A stretch of DNA of 5,066 nucleotides from an uncultured Eubacterium sp. (GTDB lineage: Bacteria; Bacillota; Clostridia; Lachnospirales; Lachnospiraceae), in assembly GCA_900548465.1 (NCBI GenBank), contig URKY01000088.1, forward strand, positions 1 to 5,066. The letters are read 5' to 3'. Positions 5,013 through 5,066 of the stretch are shown here, in pieces. The position numbers were made by a program, and so were the translations under genes. The stretch's first letter is position 1, and every line of letters begins with the position of its first letter. The notes under the pieces are model-generated. The model was not told where the DNA came from, did not search any database, and saw only the letters and a program-made list of their open reading frames with translations.

Positions 5013-5066
5013 GGAGAAGTACCCAAGTGGCTGAAGGGGCTCCCCTGGAAAGGGAGTAGGTCGTTA
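5013..5066 (+). tRNA. tRNA-Ser(GGA), 3' part cut by window end
   Basis: The 5' acceptor strand GGAGAAG (5013-5019) is followed by a D arm. The anticodon arm is CTCCC/GGGAG (5040-5044, 5052-5056) with loop CTGGAAA and anticodon GGA at 5047-5049, which reads UCC and UCU. The sequence TAGGTCGTTA after the anticodon stem is the start of a long variable arm typical of serine tRNA. The T arm and 3' end lie beyond the window, so CCA status cannot be seen. With the preceding gene it forms a tandem serine tRNA pair that probably shares its promoter. Confidence 0.92.

Noticed and set aside
1..5066. CRISPR array, insertion sequence, toxin-antitoxin or defence system
   Set aside because: No regularly spaced repeats, transposase-like genes, terminal repeats or paired small toxin-antitoxin genes are visible. 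All larger genes are core housekeeping functions.

Overview
The window is a gene-dense, AT-rich stretch from a low-GC Gram-positive bacterium. Strong AGGAGG-type ribosome-binding sites, heavy use of AGA/ATA/A-ending codons, the gene order and the flavour of the proteins fit Clostridia, most likely Lachnospiraceae. That placement is from pattern recognition, not a database search. All recognised genes lie on the + strand.

Layout. Positions 1-175 are non-coding apart from a possible few codons of an upstream gene. They hold a perfect -10 hexamer and a 13-bp hairpin. Positions 176-1738 carry tsaE, tsaB and rimI with overlapping ends, so they are almost certainly co-transcribed and translationally coupled. 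After a 73-nt gap comes a small uncharacterised Cys4 (zinc-knuckle-like) protein (1812-2057), then rnz (2098-3006), tsaD (3020-4039) and ispD (4061-4756), each with a close ribosome-binding site. After a roughly 100-nt A-rich spacer, a strong promoter with a TTGACA -35 box drives a tandem pair of serine tRNA genes. These are tRNA-Ser(UGA), complete at 4862-4946, and tRNA-Ser(GGA), which starts at 5013 and is cut by the window end.

How the genes work together. TsaE, TsaB and TsaD are three of the four bacterial proteins that make N6-threonylcarbamoyladenosine (t6A) at position 37 of ANN-decoding tRNAs; TsaC/Sua5 is absent here. RimI is an N-terminal acetyltransferase commonly found beside tsaB. 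RNase Z cuts the 3' trailer from tRNA precursors that lack an encoded CCA, and the complete tRNA here is exactly such a precursor. IspD belongs to the MEP isoprenoid pathway, whose product DMAPP is also the donor for i6A37; both serine tRNAs have the A36-A37-A38 sequence that MiaA prefers. The locus therefore reads as a tRNA-maturation neighbourhood.

No mobile element, CRISPR array, phage gene or clearly new multi-gene system was seen. The items most worth a second look are the small Cys4 protein between rimI and rnz, the 12-bp hairpin that begins at the first base after the tRNA-Ser(UGA) discriminator, the inverted repeat in the tRNA leader, and the hairpins ahead of tsaE and rnz.
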